Source: Erythrobacter fulvus (GTDB lineage: Bacteria > Pseudomonadota > Alphaproteobacteria > Sphingomonadales > Sphingomonadaceae). Taken from it: 64,000 nucleotides of DNA. Shown piece by piece: positions 51,544 through 61,786 of the stretch. A program made the translations under genes and the position numbers. Positions within the stretch are counted from its first letter, which is position 1; the number at the start of each line of letters is the position of its first letter. Below the pieces are notes generated by a model. The model had not been told where the DNA came from, did no database searches, and saw only the letters and a list, made by a program, of their open reading frames with translations. Location of the stretch: positions 124,001 to 188,000 of the forward strand of contig NZ_JAQQXQ010000005.1 in the NCBI RefSeq assembly GCF_028595285.1. Direction: 5' to 3'.

Positions 51544-52101
51544 GGTTTCTTCCACCGCAGCCAGTTCTACCAGTTCGGGGTCCTCCGCGATCAGCACGGT
51601 GCCTTGCGCCTCGGTCATCTCTGCGGGCGGCACGGTGGGGTTGGCGGGATAGCTTTCGCCGTCGAACTTCAGCACCGCGGTGCCGGATGCCCCGCCGCCA
51701 CCGCCGATGCTGACGGTGATATCCTTCCACCCGCCCGTGGCGCTATCGAGCACCGCAACGGGCGTGCGCGATACGCTGATGTCGCCGACCTTCCGCCACA
51801 TCGGACCGGCCTGCGCCAGCACTAGCGTGTTGCACCCGCCGCTGCCGCACAGCCACGGTGTCACCACATGCACGATGGCCTCGTCCGTGCCGTCGCCGTC
51901 GAGATCGTGCCACGCCAGCGCATAGCGCATCGGCGCCGCCTCGGGATATTCCTGCAACAGGAAGTGGCGAATGTCTGCTTCCGCACTCGCGGGTGCCGTT
52001 GCTGGGGCTGCGGCCTCGCCGGTGGCCTCCGGCGCGGGCGGTGCTTCGGCGCCGCATCCTGCCAGACCAAGCACTGCGATCAGTGTGACAAATCGCTGCA
52101 T
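51532..52101 (-). CDS. Hypothetical lipoprotein with an Asp-rich repeat-like motif
   Basis: A 189-residue lipoprotein with lipobox LGLAGC and a proline/alanine-rich linker. The mature part has [18 protein letters not shown], an Asp-rich calcium-binding-like loop common in VCBS/FG-GAP-type repeats. [14 protein letters not shown] segment and a glycine run ([14 protein letters not shown]) follow. I recognise no full family, though the DGDGxDEAxV pattern resembles small exported proteins that follow such a loop. It follows a strong GGAGGGAGAGAA ribosome site. It sits between miaB and phoH on the opposite strand and overlaps the miaB 3' end by 12 bp. Confidence 0.7.
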   Translation of the reverse strand: MQRFVTLIAVLGLAGCGAEAPPAPEATGEAAAPATAPASAEADIRHFLLQEYPEAAPMRYALAWHDLDGDGTDEAIVHVVTPWLCGSGGCNTLVLAQAGPMWRKVGDISVSRTPVAVLDSATGGWKDITVSIGGGGGASGTAVLKFDGESYPANPTVPPAEMTEAQGTVLIAEDPELVELAAVEETSGG

Positions 52102-52271
52102 TTCTCTCTCCCTCCGCTTGTGCCGGCCATTTTGCTCGACCGAGGGTGTGGTGACAAGCGCGTGACTTTCCACCGCGCAATACGGCCCCTACGCTTGCTT
52201 TGCGCCAACCCTGCCTTACCTTCACGACTCGTGGACGGGGGATTGTCCCTCGCTCCAAGCCAAAGGAAGCT

Positions 52272-53303
52272 ATGGGCCGACGACCCTCCCGCGCCGCCAA
52301 TCCGGCTCTTTCGCCCGATCCCCGCGGTATTGCCGCTCCCCGGCGCGCCCGGGTGGAGCTGACCTTCGAGAACCAGTCGCTGCTGGGGCCGCTGTTCGGC
52401 CAGTTCGATGCCAATCTGGTGCAGGTCGAGAACCGGCTCGGGGTCTATATCCATGCCCGCGGCCATCAGGTGGTGATCGAGGGGCCCGAGGACGACGTAT
52501 CCCGCGCCCGCGAGACGCTGAAAACCATGTATGACAGGCTCGCCCGGGGCGAGGATCTCGATAGCGGCGCGATCGAATCGCTGATCGCCATGTCGGCCGA
52601 ACCAACGCTTGAGGGGATCATATCGGGCGAGAGCGACACGCCGCCGATCATGATCCGCACGCGCAAGAAGACGATCGTTCCGCGGTCGGCAACGCAGATC
52701 GAATACATGCGCTCGCTGGCGAAGGACGACATCATCTTCGCGCTTGGCCCGGCGGGTACCGGTAAAACCTATATCGCGGTGGCCCAGGCGGTCAGCCAGC
52801 TGATTGCGGGCTCTGTGCAGCGTCTGATCCTGTCGCGTCCGGCGGTCGAGGCGGGCGAGAAGCTGGGCTTCCTGCCCGGCGATATGAAGGACAAGGTCGA
52901 TCCCTATCTGCGCCCGCTTTACGATGCACTCTACGACTGCATGCCGCCCGAGCAGGTGGAGCGGCGGCTCGCGAATGGCGAGATCGAGATTGCGCCGATC
53001 GCCTTCATGCGCGGACGCACACTGGCCGACAGTTTCATCATCCTCGACGAGGCGCAGAACACCACGCGCGAGCAGATGAAGATGTTCCTGACCCGCTTCG
53101 GGCAGAACAGCCGCATGGTGATCTGCGGCGACCCGCGGCAGGTCGACATTCCGGGCGGCGACCGGATGAGCGGGCTGGCCGACGCGGTCGGGCGGCTGGA
53201 AGGGGTCGATGGCTTCGGCACGATCCGCTTCACTGCCGCCGACGTGGTGCGCCACCCCATCGTGGGCCGCATCGTCGAAGCTTACGAGGGCGAGGGCGCC
53301 TAA
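52272..53303 (+). CDS. phoH: PhoH family protein (ATPase)
   Basis: A 343-residue PhoH-like protein. An N-terminal RNA-binding-type segment (about residues 45-100) includes VEGPEDDVSRARETLKTMY. The P-loop ATPase has Walker A GPAGTGKTYIAVAQAV and Walker B FIILDEAQNTTREQMKMFLTRFG. This is the PhoH/YbeZ class, which partners the endoribonuclease YbeY in rRNA maturation and quality control. In close relatives ybeY follows directly; here it lies 8.5 kb away, after an inserted operon. AAAGGAAGC precedes the ATG. Confidence 0.94.
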   Translation: MGRRPSRAANPALSPDPRGIAAPRRARVELTFENQSLLGPLFGQFDANLVQVENRLGVYIHARGHQVVIEGPEDDVSRARETLKTMYDRLARGEDLDSGAIESLIAMSAEPTLEGIISGESDTPPIMIRTRKKTIVPRSATQIEYMRSLAKDDIIFALGPAGTGKTYIAVAQAVSQLIAGSVQRLILSRPAVEAGEKLGFLPGDMKDKVDPYLRPLYDALYDCMPPEQVERRLANGEIEIAPIAFMRGRTLADSFIILDEAQNTTREQMKMFLTRFGQNSRMVICGDPRQVDIPGGDRMSGLADAVGRLEGVDGFGTIRFTAADVVRHPIVGRIVEAYEGEGA

Positions 53304-53318
53304 CCCACGATTGCTCCG

Positions 53319-54491
53319 TCAGTCGCCGGATGCCCCTGCGCGCGGTCGCACACGCTGCCCGTCGTGGACCATGCTGGCCGGGTTGAGGATTACCTGCTGG
53401 CTCTCTGCCAGCCCGGCGCGCACCTCGCCCCAGTCCTCATTGATCTGGCCGATGGTCACGTCTGTCAGCCGCGCGCGCCCCCCGTCGATCACATAGACCT
53501 GCCATTGCCCCTCGCTGCCGCGCAGCAATGCGCCGACGGGGACGCGCAGCGCCTTGTCGTTGCGCCAGCGTTCGATTGTGGCGTCTACCTGAAACCCGTG
53601 CCCCAATCCGGCCGCTGCAAGGCGGGCCGGGTCGGCAAAGCGGATGATGACATTGACGCGCTGTTCTTCCACGCCCAGCGCCGAGATCTGCAACCGGCCG
53701 AAAGGCTCCACCCGCCACACCGTGCCGACCAGCGGTTCCGGCCCGCCCCAGCGGGTGATTTCGGCACGGTCGCCGGGTTGGACCTGCACCGCCTCGCGCG
53801 AGAGCAGATCGACGACCACTTCCAGAAGAGCCGGATCGCCGATGGTTATGATCGGTGCGCCTTCCAGCACCACGCCGCCGCTTTCGTTCAGGACGCTGAG
53901 CACCCGGCCCGAAGCCGGCGCATGGAGCGTAACGGGCGAACCTGTCGCGCCGTCGGGGCGGGCAAGCATCGCACTTAGCCGGGCGGCGTCGGCCCGGGCT
54001 TGCGCTACAGCGGCTTCCCCGACGATCACCCGCGCGCGGACGGCTTCGAGCTGCGCGCGCGAGATGAACTGGCGCGGAGCCAGTGCCTCTGCCCGGGCGA
54101 GATCGCTGCGCGCCAGATCCAGCCCAGCGCGGGCCTGATCGGCTGCTGCCCGTGCCGCTGCAAGCGCTGCGCGTGTTTCGGCAATGCTGCGCGGGTCGAG
54201 CGGGCTGGAAGGACGGCCGCTGACCCTGGCGATCTCCTGCCCGCGCTGCACGTTGTCGCCCGCCTTGAGCGCAATGCGCGAGAGGTATCCGGTGACCGGC
54301 GCCGACACGACATAGTGCTCCTGCGCTCGGGTGACCGCGTTATCGGTCACGCTGATGACCATCGGCCCGCGCGAAACGGTGCCGGCATCGACCTCCACCG
54401 CCTGCGGCCAGAAGGCAAAACCCAGCCCCGCCACGACAATCGCGGCGAGGATCAGCGGCCAGCGCCAGCGGGAGATCCGGTGCAGCATCAT
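53319..54491 (-). CDS. HlyD/RND-type periplasmic adaptor of an ABC exporter
   Basis: A 390-residue membrane-fusion protein. One N-terminal membrane segment (WPLILAAIVVAGLGFAF) precedes a lipoyl/barrel-sandwich half. A coiled-coil hairpin of about residues 95-175 is rich in Ala and Arg, and the second half-motif SPVTLHAPASGRVLSVLNESGGVV restores the lipoyl fold. The membrane-proximal domain follows. It probably links the ABC permease to an outer membrane channel. The ATG overlaps the permease stop. The permease gene is broken, so the exporter may be inactive. Confidence 0.88.
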   Translation of the reverse strand: MMLHRISRWRWPLILAAIVVAGLGFAFWPQAVEVDAGTVSRGPMVISVTDNAVTRAQEHYVVSAPVTGYLSRIALKAGDNVQRGQEIARVSGRPSSPLDPRSIAETRAALAAARAAADQARAGLDLARSDLARAEALAPRQFISRAQLEAVRARVIVGEAAVAQARADAARLSAMLARPDGATGSPVTLHAPASGRVLSVLNESGGVVLEGAPIITIGDPALLEVVVDLLSREAVQVQPGDRAEITRWGGPEPLVGTVWRVEPFGRLQISALGVEEQRVNVIIRFADPARLAAAGLGHGFQVDATIERWRNDKALRVPVGALLRGSEGQWQVYVIDGGRARLTDVTIGQINEDWGEVRAGLAESQQVILNPASMVHDGQRVRPRAGASGD

Positions 54492-56853
54492 TCGCGCGCC
54501 TTCAGAACGCGCACCAGATCGAGCGCGACCACCCGCCGCGCGACCAGCGCGCAGGTGATCGCCGCTGCCGCCAGCACCACGATGATGGAAAGACCGTAAG
54601 TCGCACGCTCCGGCGCGAAGGGAATGCGGAACAGATCGGAACTGAACATCGCGGTCATCAACCGGCCCAAACCGACCCCCGCCACGCAGCCCAGCGGGAT
54701 CGCCAGCACCACCAGCAGCGCCAGTTCCCCCACCAAAATCGCCGCGACCTCGCTGCGATGATAACCCAGCACCCGCAAAGTCGCCAATTCATGCGCGCGT
54801 TCGGAAAACAGGATCCGTGCGCTGTTGTAGACCACCCCGATCACGATCGCCGAGGCAAAGCCGACGAAGACGAAAAGCATGGTATAGAGGTTGTCGTCGA
54901 TCATCGCCTCGAACAGTGCCAGCGCGGCGCTGCGCTCGCTCACGCCCAGCACCCCGGGCATTTCGTCCAGCCGCGCAAGCAGTTTGGCCCGCCGGTTCTG
55001 GTCGATCCGCAGCAGCGCGCCGCTCGCGGGCAGGGCATCGCGGGTGATCTGCATCAGGGTCTGCGCGTCGGCATAGGCGCGCGCGCCGATGAATTCGTCG
55101 ACCACGCTCGCCACCCGGTAATTGCCACGGGTGCGCTTGCCGTCGAGCACCTCGACGCTGATCGCAGCGCCGATCGTCACTCCCAACTGGTCGGCGAGCT
55201 GGCGGCTCAGCATCAGTCCTGCAGGCGGCAATGCGAGGTGTGCGCCGTCGCGATCGATGCGGGCGGACAGGCGGCTGTCATTGTCGGCGCTCTCGATCGC
55301 AGCCCGTTCGGTGCGGTTGGCATGCGACAGGCGTACTGGCACCGCGCGGATCGCCTCCACGCGGATTACGCCGGGAAGTTTTGCCAGTTCGTGCAGTGCC
55401 GCCTCGTTACGGGGGTGGGTAAGGTGACTGTCAGGTCCTGCGCCTGGGCGCGGATGAAAAAGGTGCGGATCATATGGCTGCTGGAATCGTGGAACTGGAG
55501 CGTCGCGAATAGCAGCCCCAGCGACAGCGCCACGCCGCCTGCGGTCATCGCCGCGCGCGCCGGCCAGCGGGCGATGTGGCGGATGATCATCAGCCCGGCG
55601 GGCGAAAGCCGTGCGCGCACCGCAAGGCGTTCCAGCGGCCCGTCGTGATAGATCGGCGGCGGGGGCGGAGCGAGCGCCTGGGCAGGCGTGATGCCCACTG
55701 CCGAGCGCGCGCCCACCAGCGCGCCGAGCAGGGAGGCGCCCAGCGCCAGCACAACGGCGATCAGGAAAACGGTGGGATCAAGCCGGTATTCGAGCACCGG
55801 GAAGCGGTAGTACCGGGCGTAGAGATCGGTCATCGCGTGGCCCATCCACACGCCCGCACCGCAGCCGATGACGCTGGCCAGCACCGCTATCACCAGCGCG
55901 AATTTGGCATAGTGCCAGCCGACTGCCGCATTGGCGTAACCGAACGCCTTCATCAGCCCGATCTGCGCGCGTTCGGTGCGGATCAGGCGGCTCAACACCA
56001 CCAGCACCAGAAACGTCGCCACCACCAGGAATACCGGCGGTATCACCCGCGTCAGCGCATCGAGCTGTTTCAGCTCGCTATCAAGCAGGGCGTGGCTTAT
56101 CTGGTCCTCGCGGACATAGGCACCCGTGCCGCCATAGGGTGCAAGCAAGTGATCGAGCTGCCGGATCACCTCTCTCGGCACAGCATCGGGGGAGAGTGTC
56201 AGAACAAGGGTGTTGATGCCGCCTACCCGGTCAGTCGCGGCCTCAAGCGCGCGCTGGCCCATCCACAGCACCCCGAAACGGCTATTGTCCGGCACCAGAT
56301 CGCCCGGCGCGATCGAGAAGATGTGATCGGGTGCAAGGCCGATACCGACAATCCGCAAGTCCTGACGCTTGCCATAGATTACTGCCGCAACCCGGTCGCC
56401 CGGGCCGAGTGCGTTGGCTTCGGCAAAGGCTTCGTCGGCGATGATCTCGTCGGCGGCATCGGGTAGCGGCAGACGCCCTGACTTAAGCGTTATGCGGTTG
56501 ATCCGCCTTGCCCGGCGATCGTCGATTGAATTGACGACCGCGCGCATCGGCGCATCGGTTCCGGGCATGTCGATCATCGCAAGCTGGCGGATCCCGCCCT
56601 CTGCGCGGGCTACACCGGGAATGACGGCAGCACGCTCGACAATATCGGCGGGGGCGCGGGTCATTTCGGCGAACACATCGGCAAAGCCGTTCTGCGCGTA
56701 ATAGACGTCCCGCGCGCGGGTAAGCGAGGCATGGGTGCCCGCCGACAGCACATAGATTGCCGAGGCCGCCGCCAGCACAACGGAAATCGCAAGTACTTGC
56801 CCGCGCAGGTGCCACAGATCGTTCAGCAGCTTCCTGTCGAGCGCCTTCACCAC
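54488..56853 (-). pseudogene. FtsX-type ABC permease, disrupted by one frameshift
   Basis: Two adjacent reading frames encode the halves of one permease of about 788 residues. The first part, 56853 down to 55366, has an N-terminal membrane segment and FtsX/MacB-type membrane domains. It ends abnormally, after DLTVTL, as PTPVTRRHC. Reading on in the next frame from 55420 gives THPRNEAALHELAKLPGVIRVEAIRAVP, which leads into the second FtsX domain (DNLYTMLFVFVGFASAIVIG) ending at 54488. Restoring one base near 55411-55422, in CCTTACCCACCCCC on the coding strand, joins them. It may be a true mutation or a sequencing error. The ATPase and adaptor genes on either side are intact. Confidence 0.85.
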
Positions 56854-57566
56854 ACGATCCCCGCCGGATCCACCGGGTTGTCGTTTGTTTCGATCCGCGC
56901 GATCCGACCGTCGAGAAAATGCAGCACCTTGTCGGCAATCGCCGCGATCCCGCTGTTGTGGGTGATGATTACCAGCGTGGTGCCGAGCTCGTGATTAACC
57001 CGCACCAGCGCCTCCAGCACGCGCACCCCGGTCGCGCTGTCGAGCGCGCCGGTCGGCTCGTCGCACAGCAGCACTTCGGGCTGCTTGGCAATGGCGCGGG
57101 CGACCGCGACGCGCTGCTGTTCGCCGCCTGAAAGCTGCGCGGGATAATGCGTCCTGCGATCGCCGAGACCCACCAGTTCGAGCGCGGCGAGCGGATCGAG
57201 CGGGCGCTCAGCGATGTCGGTGACCAGCCGCACATTCTCCTCGGCGGTAAGGCTCGGGATGAGATTGTAGAACTGGAAGATAAAACCGACATGGCTGCGG
57301 CGGAATCGGGTCAGTCCGGCATCGTCGAGGCCGGTCAGCTCCTCGCCTTCGAAGAACACTTGCCCGCCGGTTGGCCGGTCCAGCCCGCCCATGATGTTGA
57401 GCAGCGTCGATTTGCCGCTGCCCGACGGGCCGAGCAGCACCAGCACATCCCCGGCGGCGATTTCCAGATCGACACCGCGCAGCGCGTGCACTTCGGTCTC
57501 GCCGGTGCGGTAGACCTTGGAAAGGCCGATGGCCCTGAAGGCCAGTGGTGTATCGCCTGCCCGCAT
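56847..57566 (-). CDS. ABC transporter ATP-binding protein, LolD/MacB type
   Basis: A 239-residue ATPase. Walker A is [20 protein letters not shown], the signature is [15 protein letters not shown], and Walker [20 protein letters not shown]. It is of the LolD/MacB/FtsE type that pairs with FtsX-like permeases. With the frameshifted permease and the HlyD adaptor it would form a DevBCA/MacAB-like efflux pump for a lipid, peptide or drug. Its stop region overlaps the permease start by 7 bp. The ATG at 57566 lies 44 bp after the nuclease gene. Confidence 0.92.
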   Translation of the reverse strand: MRAGDTPLAFRAIGLSKVYRTGETEVHALRGVDLEIAAGDVLVLLGPSGSGKSTLLNIMGGLDRPTGGQVFFEGEELTGLDDAGLTRFRRSHVGFIFQFYNLIPSLTAEENVRLVTDIAERPLDPLAALELVGLGDRRTHYPAQLSGGEQQRVAVARAIAKQPEVLLCDEPTGALDSATGVRVLEALVRVNHELGTTLVIITHNSGIAAIADKVLHFLDGRIARIETNDNPVDPAGIVW

Positions 57567-57610
57567 CGCCCGCGGGCTAGGCCCGTGCGGCGCGGCGATG
57601 CAGCGCAGTG

Positions 57611-59187
57611 CTATTTGCGCGCGTCATGGGCATCCATCACCTCCCGCAGCTGCTGCAATGCCCGTTCGCGCTGACCGTCGTTCGCCATCTGCGCCAGCCG
57701 GGTCTTCAGCGAGGTGGCGAAGTCGGCATAGGCATTCTGCCAGTCGCGCCCGGTGGCAAGCGGCAGATCCTGCCGTCCGGTTGTCTCGCGGCGCGCCTTG
57801 CCGCCGGCGGGAAGGGCATAGCGTTCGCCGATTACGGGCAGGCGCACCTCCAGTTCGGGAAGCCGTGCCTGCAGCAGGCGGCGCAGGCCTTCGGCAGCGT
57901 CGGGTTCGCCGTGATCGAGAAACAGCGATCCCGCGATCGGCATGCGCGCCGCGATCCAGTCTGCCAGTTCGCCCTGATCGGCATGAGCGGAATAGCTGTC
58001 GATCTGCCGGATCTGCGCGCGCACCCGCACGTCGTTGCCCGAAATCCGCACCGCCTTGGCCCCTTCGAGGATCACCCGGCCGAGGCTGCCCTGGGCCTGA
58101 AAGCCGACGAACAGGATGGTCGAACGCGATCGGTGCAAGTTGTGGAGCAGGTGATGCCGGATGCGGCCCGCCTCGCACATGCCGGATGCGGCCATGATCA
58201 CCGCGCCGGTGACCGAATTGAGCCGCATGCTCTCGGCCACATCGCTGACGAAGTGGAAGGATGGATTGTCGAAGATATTGCTGCGCCCCGTGTCCTCCAG
58301 TTCGGTGGCATAGCGTTCGAACACGCCGGTGATGCGGTTGGCGAGCGGTGAGTCCACGAACACATGGGTGCCCGGAATGCGTCCTTCGTCGATCAACCGT
58401 CCCAGATCGAGCAGCAGTTCCTGCGTGCGTTCGAGCGCGAAGATCGGGATCACCAGATTGCCGCCGCGCGCTCTGGCGGCCAGCACTTCGGCCTCGAGCA
58501 GCGTGCGGCGTTCGGCGATGCTAACTTCCTCGCGATCGCGGTTGCCATAGGTGCTTTCGCAGATCACGTGATCGAAGCCCGAAGGGCCTTCGGGGTCGGC
58601 GTAGAACGCCTTGTTGTCCGGGCCGATATCGCCCGAACACATCACCCGCGTTCCTGCCGCTTCCAGCTCTACCGAGGCCGAGCCGAGGATGTGTCCCGCA
58701 TTCCACAAGCGGGCGCGAAAGCCGGGCGCGGGGGTAAACCATGTTTCGAGCGGTATGGCGCGGCATTGGCTCCATGCGACCATCGCGTCATGTTCGGTGT
58801 AAAGCGGCAGGGATCATCGCCTGCCCGGTCGCGCCGCCGGTTGCGGCGTTCTGCCTCGAATTCGTGGATGCGCCCGGAATCGGCCAGCATGTGTTCAAGC
58901 AGGTCGATCGTTTCCTGCGTGCACCAGATCGGGCCGGAAAAACCCTGCGCCACCAGCTTGGGCAGCAGCCCGCTGTGATCGATATGCGCGTGGGTGAGGA
59001 TTACCGCGTCGAGCCGTGCGGGATCGAACGGGCAGGGCTGGTGATTGAGCGCTTCCAGCGTGCGCGAACCCTGGAACATTCCGCAATCGACAAGCACCGC
59101 GCTCCGGTCCGCGCGGAACTCCATGCACGAACCTGTGACGGTCTGCGCAGCACCGTGAAAGGTGAGCGTAAGCATATGATCCGGCAT
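57611..59187 (-). pseudogene. Beta-CASP metallo-nuclease (RNase J/CPSF type), frameshifted
   Basis: The N-terminal frame starts at 59187 with the MBL core: LTLTFHGAAQTVTGS, then THAHIDHSG (His66, His68, Asp70, His71). It then departs from the family pattern after RRRDRAGDDP. Adding one C to the CCC at 58812-58810 gives LPLYTEHDAMVAWSQCRAIPLETW and continues into the frame ending at 57611. That frame holds the rest of the family: NAGHILGSAS, beta-CASP, ASGMCEAGRIRHHL, and the RNA-specificity domain with YSAHADQGEL. The full product would be about 525 residues, acting as a ribonuclease. In this sequence it is broken unless frameshifting occurs. Start is ATG 59187, after GAGGGG. Confidence 0.85.
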
Positions 59188-59198
59188 CAGGCTGCCCC

Positions 59199-60092
59199 TC
59201 AGGTCCAGCCCTCATTCTTTATCGCCCCGGCCAGTAAAGGCGCTACGCATATTTCCGAGGTTGGTCCGGCCACGGTGTCGGTGGCGTGCAGCCGGGAGAT
59301 GCCGCCCGCGCGCATCGCGGCAAGGTCCTCTTCCGAGGCCAGACAGTGGACTGCCAGCGCCTCTACCCGCGCCGCGCCCGCTGCAATCAACGCCCCCGCC
59401 GCTGCGATCAACGTCCGGCCGCTGGATACGAGATCGTCGACTAGGACCACCGGCTTGCCTGCAATTTCGCGGGTATGGGCAAAGGTGACCGAGACATCGC
59501 GATCGCCGCGACGCTGTTTGCTCCCGATCACGAACGGCAATCCGGCAAACCGCGCCACTTCGCCGACCCATTGGCGGGATTCGCTGTCCGGCCCGGCGAG
59601 AATCGGGGCAGGGTGCAGACCGCGGTCGATCGCGGCGGCGAGCAATGGCGCAGCGCTTACCGCGATTGCCGGAATGCCGGGAATGACCTCGCCCAGCGCA
59701 TGGGTGCGGTGCAGGTGCGGATCGACTGTCAGCACCCCGTCGAACGCGTCTGCCAGCAGCCTGCCGATCACCCGCTGGCTTACCGCCTCGCCGGGGCGGA
59801 AGGCGGTATCCTGCCGCATATAGCAAAGATAGGGCGCGACCAGCATCACCCGCTGCGCTCCCCGATCGCGCAGCGCCGCGGCGGCGAGTAGCAGTTCAAC
59901 CAGTTTGGCATCGGGATTGTCGAGCGAACGGTAGAGGAGGGCGGTTGGAGCGGTTTCCCCGGCCCGCACAAGGCTCTCCCCATCAGGGAAATGGTGGACC
60001 GCGACGGGCGCGCAGGTGGTGCCGAGTGCAGCCGCCAGCCGGTTTGCCTCTGTCTTGGCCTCGGCAAAAAAGTGAACTGCCGCCGCCGTCAC
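59199..60092 (-). CDS. Ribose-phosphate pyrophosphokinase-like protein
   Basis: A 297-residue PRPP synthetase-family protein. HFPDGESLVR, VMLVAPYLCYMRQD, ILAGPDSESRQWV and the PRPP-binding loop VLVDDLVSSGRTLI occur in the order of Prs. The family normally makes PRPP from ribose 5-phosphate and ATP. It is more divergent and slightly shorter than the housekeeping enzyme, and is likely an additional paralogue. The GTG start overlaps the stop of the phosphorylase gene (GTGA), so the two proteins are tightly coupled and may share a pathway in nucleotide salvage. Confidence 0.83.
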   Translation of the reverse strand: MTAAAVHFFAEAKTEANRLAAALGTTCAPVAVHHFPDGESLVRAGETAPTALLYRSLDNPDAKLVELLLAAAALRDRGAQRVMLVAPYLCYMRQDTAFRPGEAVSQRVIGRLLADAFDGVLTVDPHLHRTHALGEVIPGIPAIAVSAAPLLAAAIDRGLHPAPILAGPDSESRQWVGEVARFAGLPFVIGSKQRRGDRDVSVTFAHTREIAGKPVVLVDDLVSSGRTLIAAAGALIAAGAARVEALAVHCLASEEDLAAMRAGGISRLHATDTVAGPTSEICVAPLLAGAIKNEGWT

Positions 60093-61624
60093 GAAATCGT
60101 GTATCCCGGATTTTCGCCGGCCAGATCGCGCGCGAAGTCGAGGCCTGTCCGGGTGCTCGAATGGATGCGGTAGAGCACGTCGCCCGCGCGCACGACCGCG
60201 CCCGACTTGATCAGCAGGTCGATCCCGGCGGGTTTGTCCATCGGCGCGCCAGCGTGCCGCGCGATGCGGGCAATGCGTTCGCAATCGATCGCGGAAATGC
60301 GCCCGCTCTCTGTCGCCTTGACCTCGTGCCGCATCGGCCCGGCCACAAGCGGGCGCTGGCGCGGTCCCTGTGCAGCAATGATCCGCTCCATCGCTGCCAG
60401 TGCCGCACCCGAAGCCAGCAACTCGAGCGCGCGCGCATAGCCCTTGCCGCCCGCAATGCCCGGATCGAAATCGAGCACGTGTCCGGCCAGCATCACCGCA
60501 TGGTCGCGCAGGTCCTCGGGCGCGTCGGGCTCGTTTCGCAGCACAGCCATAACGTCGCGCGCCTCCAGCACTGGCCCGACCCCGCGCCCGACGGGTTGCG
60601 ATCCGTCGGTGAATACCACTTTGACCGTCAGCCCCATGTGCCGCGCGACATATTCGAACAGCTTGCGCAGCCGCACCGCCTCGCTTTGACTGCGAACCTT
60701 GGCGGTCGGCCCCACCGGGATATCGAGCACTAGATGGGTTGAACCGGCGGCGACCTTCTTCGAGATGATGGAGGCGACCATCTGCTCCATCGTGTCGAGC
60801 CGCAGCGGGCGTTCGACCGCGATCAGCACGTCGTCGGCAGGCGAAAGCCCAATCCGTCCGCCCCAGGCGACGACGCCGTTTTCCTGCGCGACGATTGCGG
60901 TCAGCCGGTCTTCGGGAAGATCGACAGTGGCAAGCACCTCCATCGTGTCTGCTGTGCCGCTGGGTGATGTGATCGCGCGCGAAGACGTCTTGGGACAGAC
61001 CAGCCCGTGTGCGGCGACGATCGGCACAACGATCATCGAGGTGCGATTGCCGGGAATGCCCCCGATGCAATGCTTGTCCACCACCAGCGGCGAATCCCAG
61101 TGCAGCCGGTTGCCGACATCGACCATCGCGCGGGTCATGGCCAGCGTTTCCTGCGTGGTCATGAAGCCTGCGCATGCGACCAGCCATGCGGCGATTTCCA
61201 TGTGCGAATAGCGGTGCGCCGCGACATCGCGGATGATCGCCGCGATCTCACCGTCGCCCAATGCCTCGCCGTCGATCTTGCGGCGCACGAATTCTAGGCT
61301 TGCCGGAGGGCGGGCTTGCGCGATCTCGACTTCGGTGCCTTCGGGCAGGCCAAGCCGTTGGAAGGCCTGTTCGCCAAGGCCGATTTCGCCCGCGCCGATC
61401 AAGTCCGGATCATCGACCAGCGCGAGGCTGGCCAGAATTTCGCAGCCGCCGCCGGAAATACGGATCTTGCGCAGCGCCTGAAACTGTTCGGCAGAATAGC
61501 CATCACCGTGACGCAGCAGGAAAGCGGTGTTTTCCGGGTGCGTGTCGATCGGGATTTGCCGTATCTTCGGGATGATTGCTCTCCCTGCCGCAATCCTTTC
61601 GGCCCAAAGGGGACGATACCGCAA
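60089..61624 (-). CDS. Thymidine/AMP phosphorylase family protein
   Basis: A protein of about 511 residues related to thymidine phosphorylase, longer than DeoA (about 440). The extra N-terminal segment (about 80 residues) resembles that of archaeal AMP phosphorylases. VVDKHCIGGIPGNRTSMIVVPIVAAHG, KTSSRAITSPSGTADTMEVLA and ISKKVAAGSTHLVLDIPVGPTAKV are conserved segments of the family. If it acts on nucleoside monophosphates, the product would be ribose 1,5-bisphosphate rather than ribose 1-phosphate. A TTG at 61624 after GGGACGAT is the best start I can see. It is the first gene of the minus-strand operon, divergent from ybeY. Confidence 0.82.
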   Translation of the reverse strand: MRYRPLWAERIAAGRAIIPKIRQIPIDTHPENTAFLLRHGDGYSAEQFQALRKIRISGGGCEILASLALVDDPDLIGAGEIGLGEQAFQRLGLPEGTEVEIAQARPPASLEFVRRKIDGEALGDGEIAAIIRDVAAHRYSHMEIAAWLVACAGFMTTQETLAMTRAMVDVGNRLHWDSPLVVDKHCIGGIPGNRTSMIVVPIVAAHGLVCPKTSSRAITSPSGTADTMEVLATVDLPEDRLTAIVAQENGVVAWGGRIGLSPADDVLIAVERPLRLDTMEQMVASIISKKVAAGSTHLVLDIPVGPTAKVRSQSEAVRLRKLFEYVARHMGLTVKVVFTDGSQPVGRGVGPVLEARDVMAVLRNEPDAPEDLRDHAVMLAGHVLDFDPGIAGGKGYARALELLASGAALAAMERIIAAQGPRQRPLVAGPMRHEVKATESGRISAIDCERIARIARHAGAPMDKPAGIDLLIKSGAVVRAGDVLYRIHSSTRTGLDFARDLAGENPGYTIS

Positions 61625-61786
61625 ATCGTCCCAATCTGCCAGTGCCGCACCTCTTCCCCGAGCCGGCGATTGCGCCTATCGCGGGCAGCATGATCCTCGC
61701 CGCGAAATCATCGAACATTCCTGCCGCCGCAGCCATGCCTTGCCGGTTGGCTGGCCGCTATGTGCCGGGGGAGACTAAGGTGCGCC

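Noticed and set aside
54488..56853. Programmed frameshifting to explain the split permease
   Set aside because: No slippery heptamer with downstream structure was apparent, and the neighbouring nuclease has a similar one-base loss, so mutation or sequencing error is more likely.
59199..61187. Apparent 660-codon frame spanning phosphorylase and Prs regions
   Set aside because: The upstream part is out-of-frame phosphorylase sequence; the true Prs start is the GTG overlapping the phosphorylase stop at 60092.
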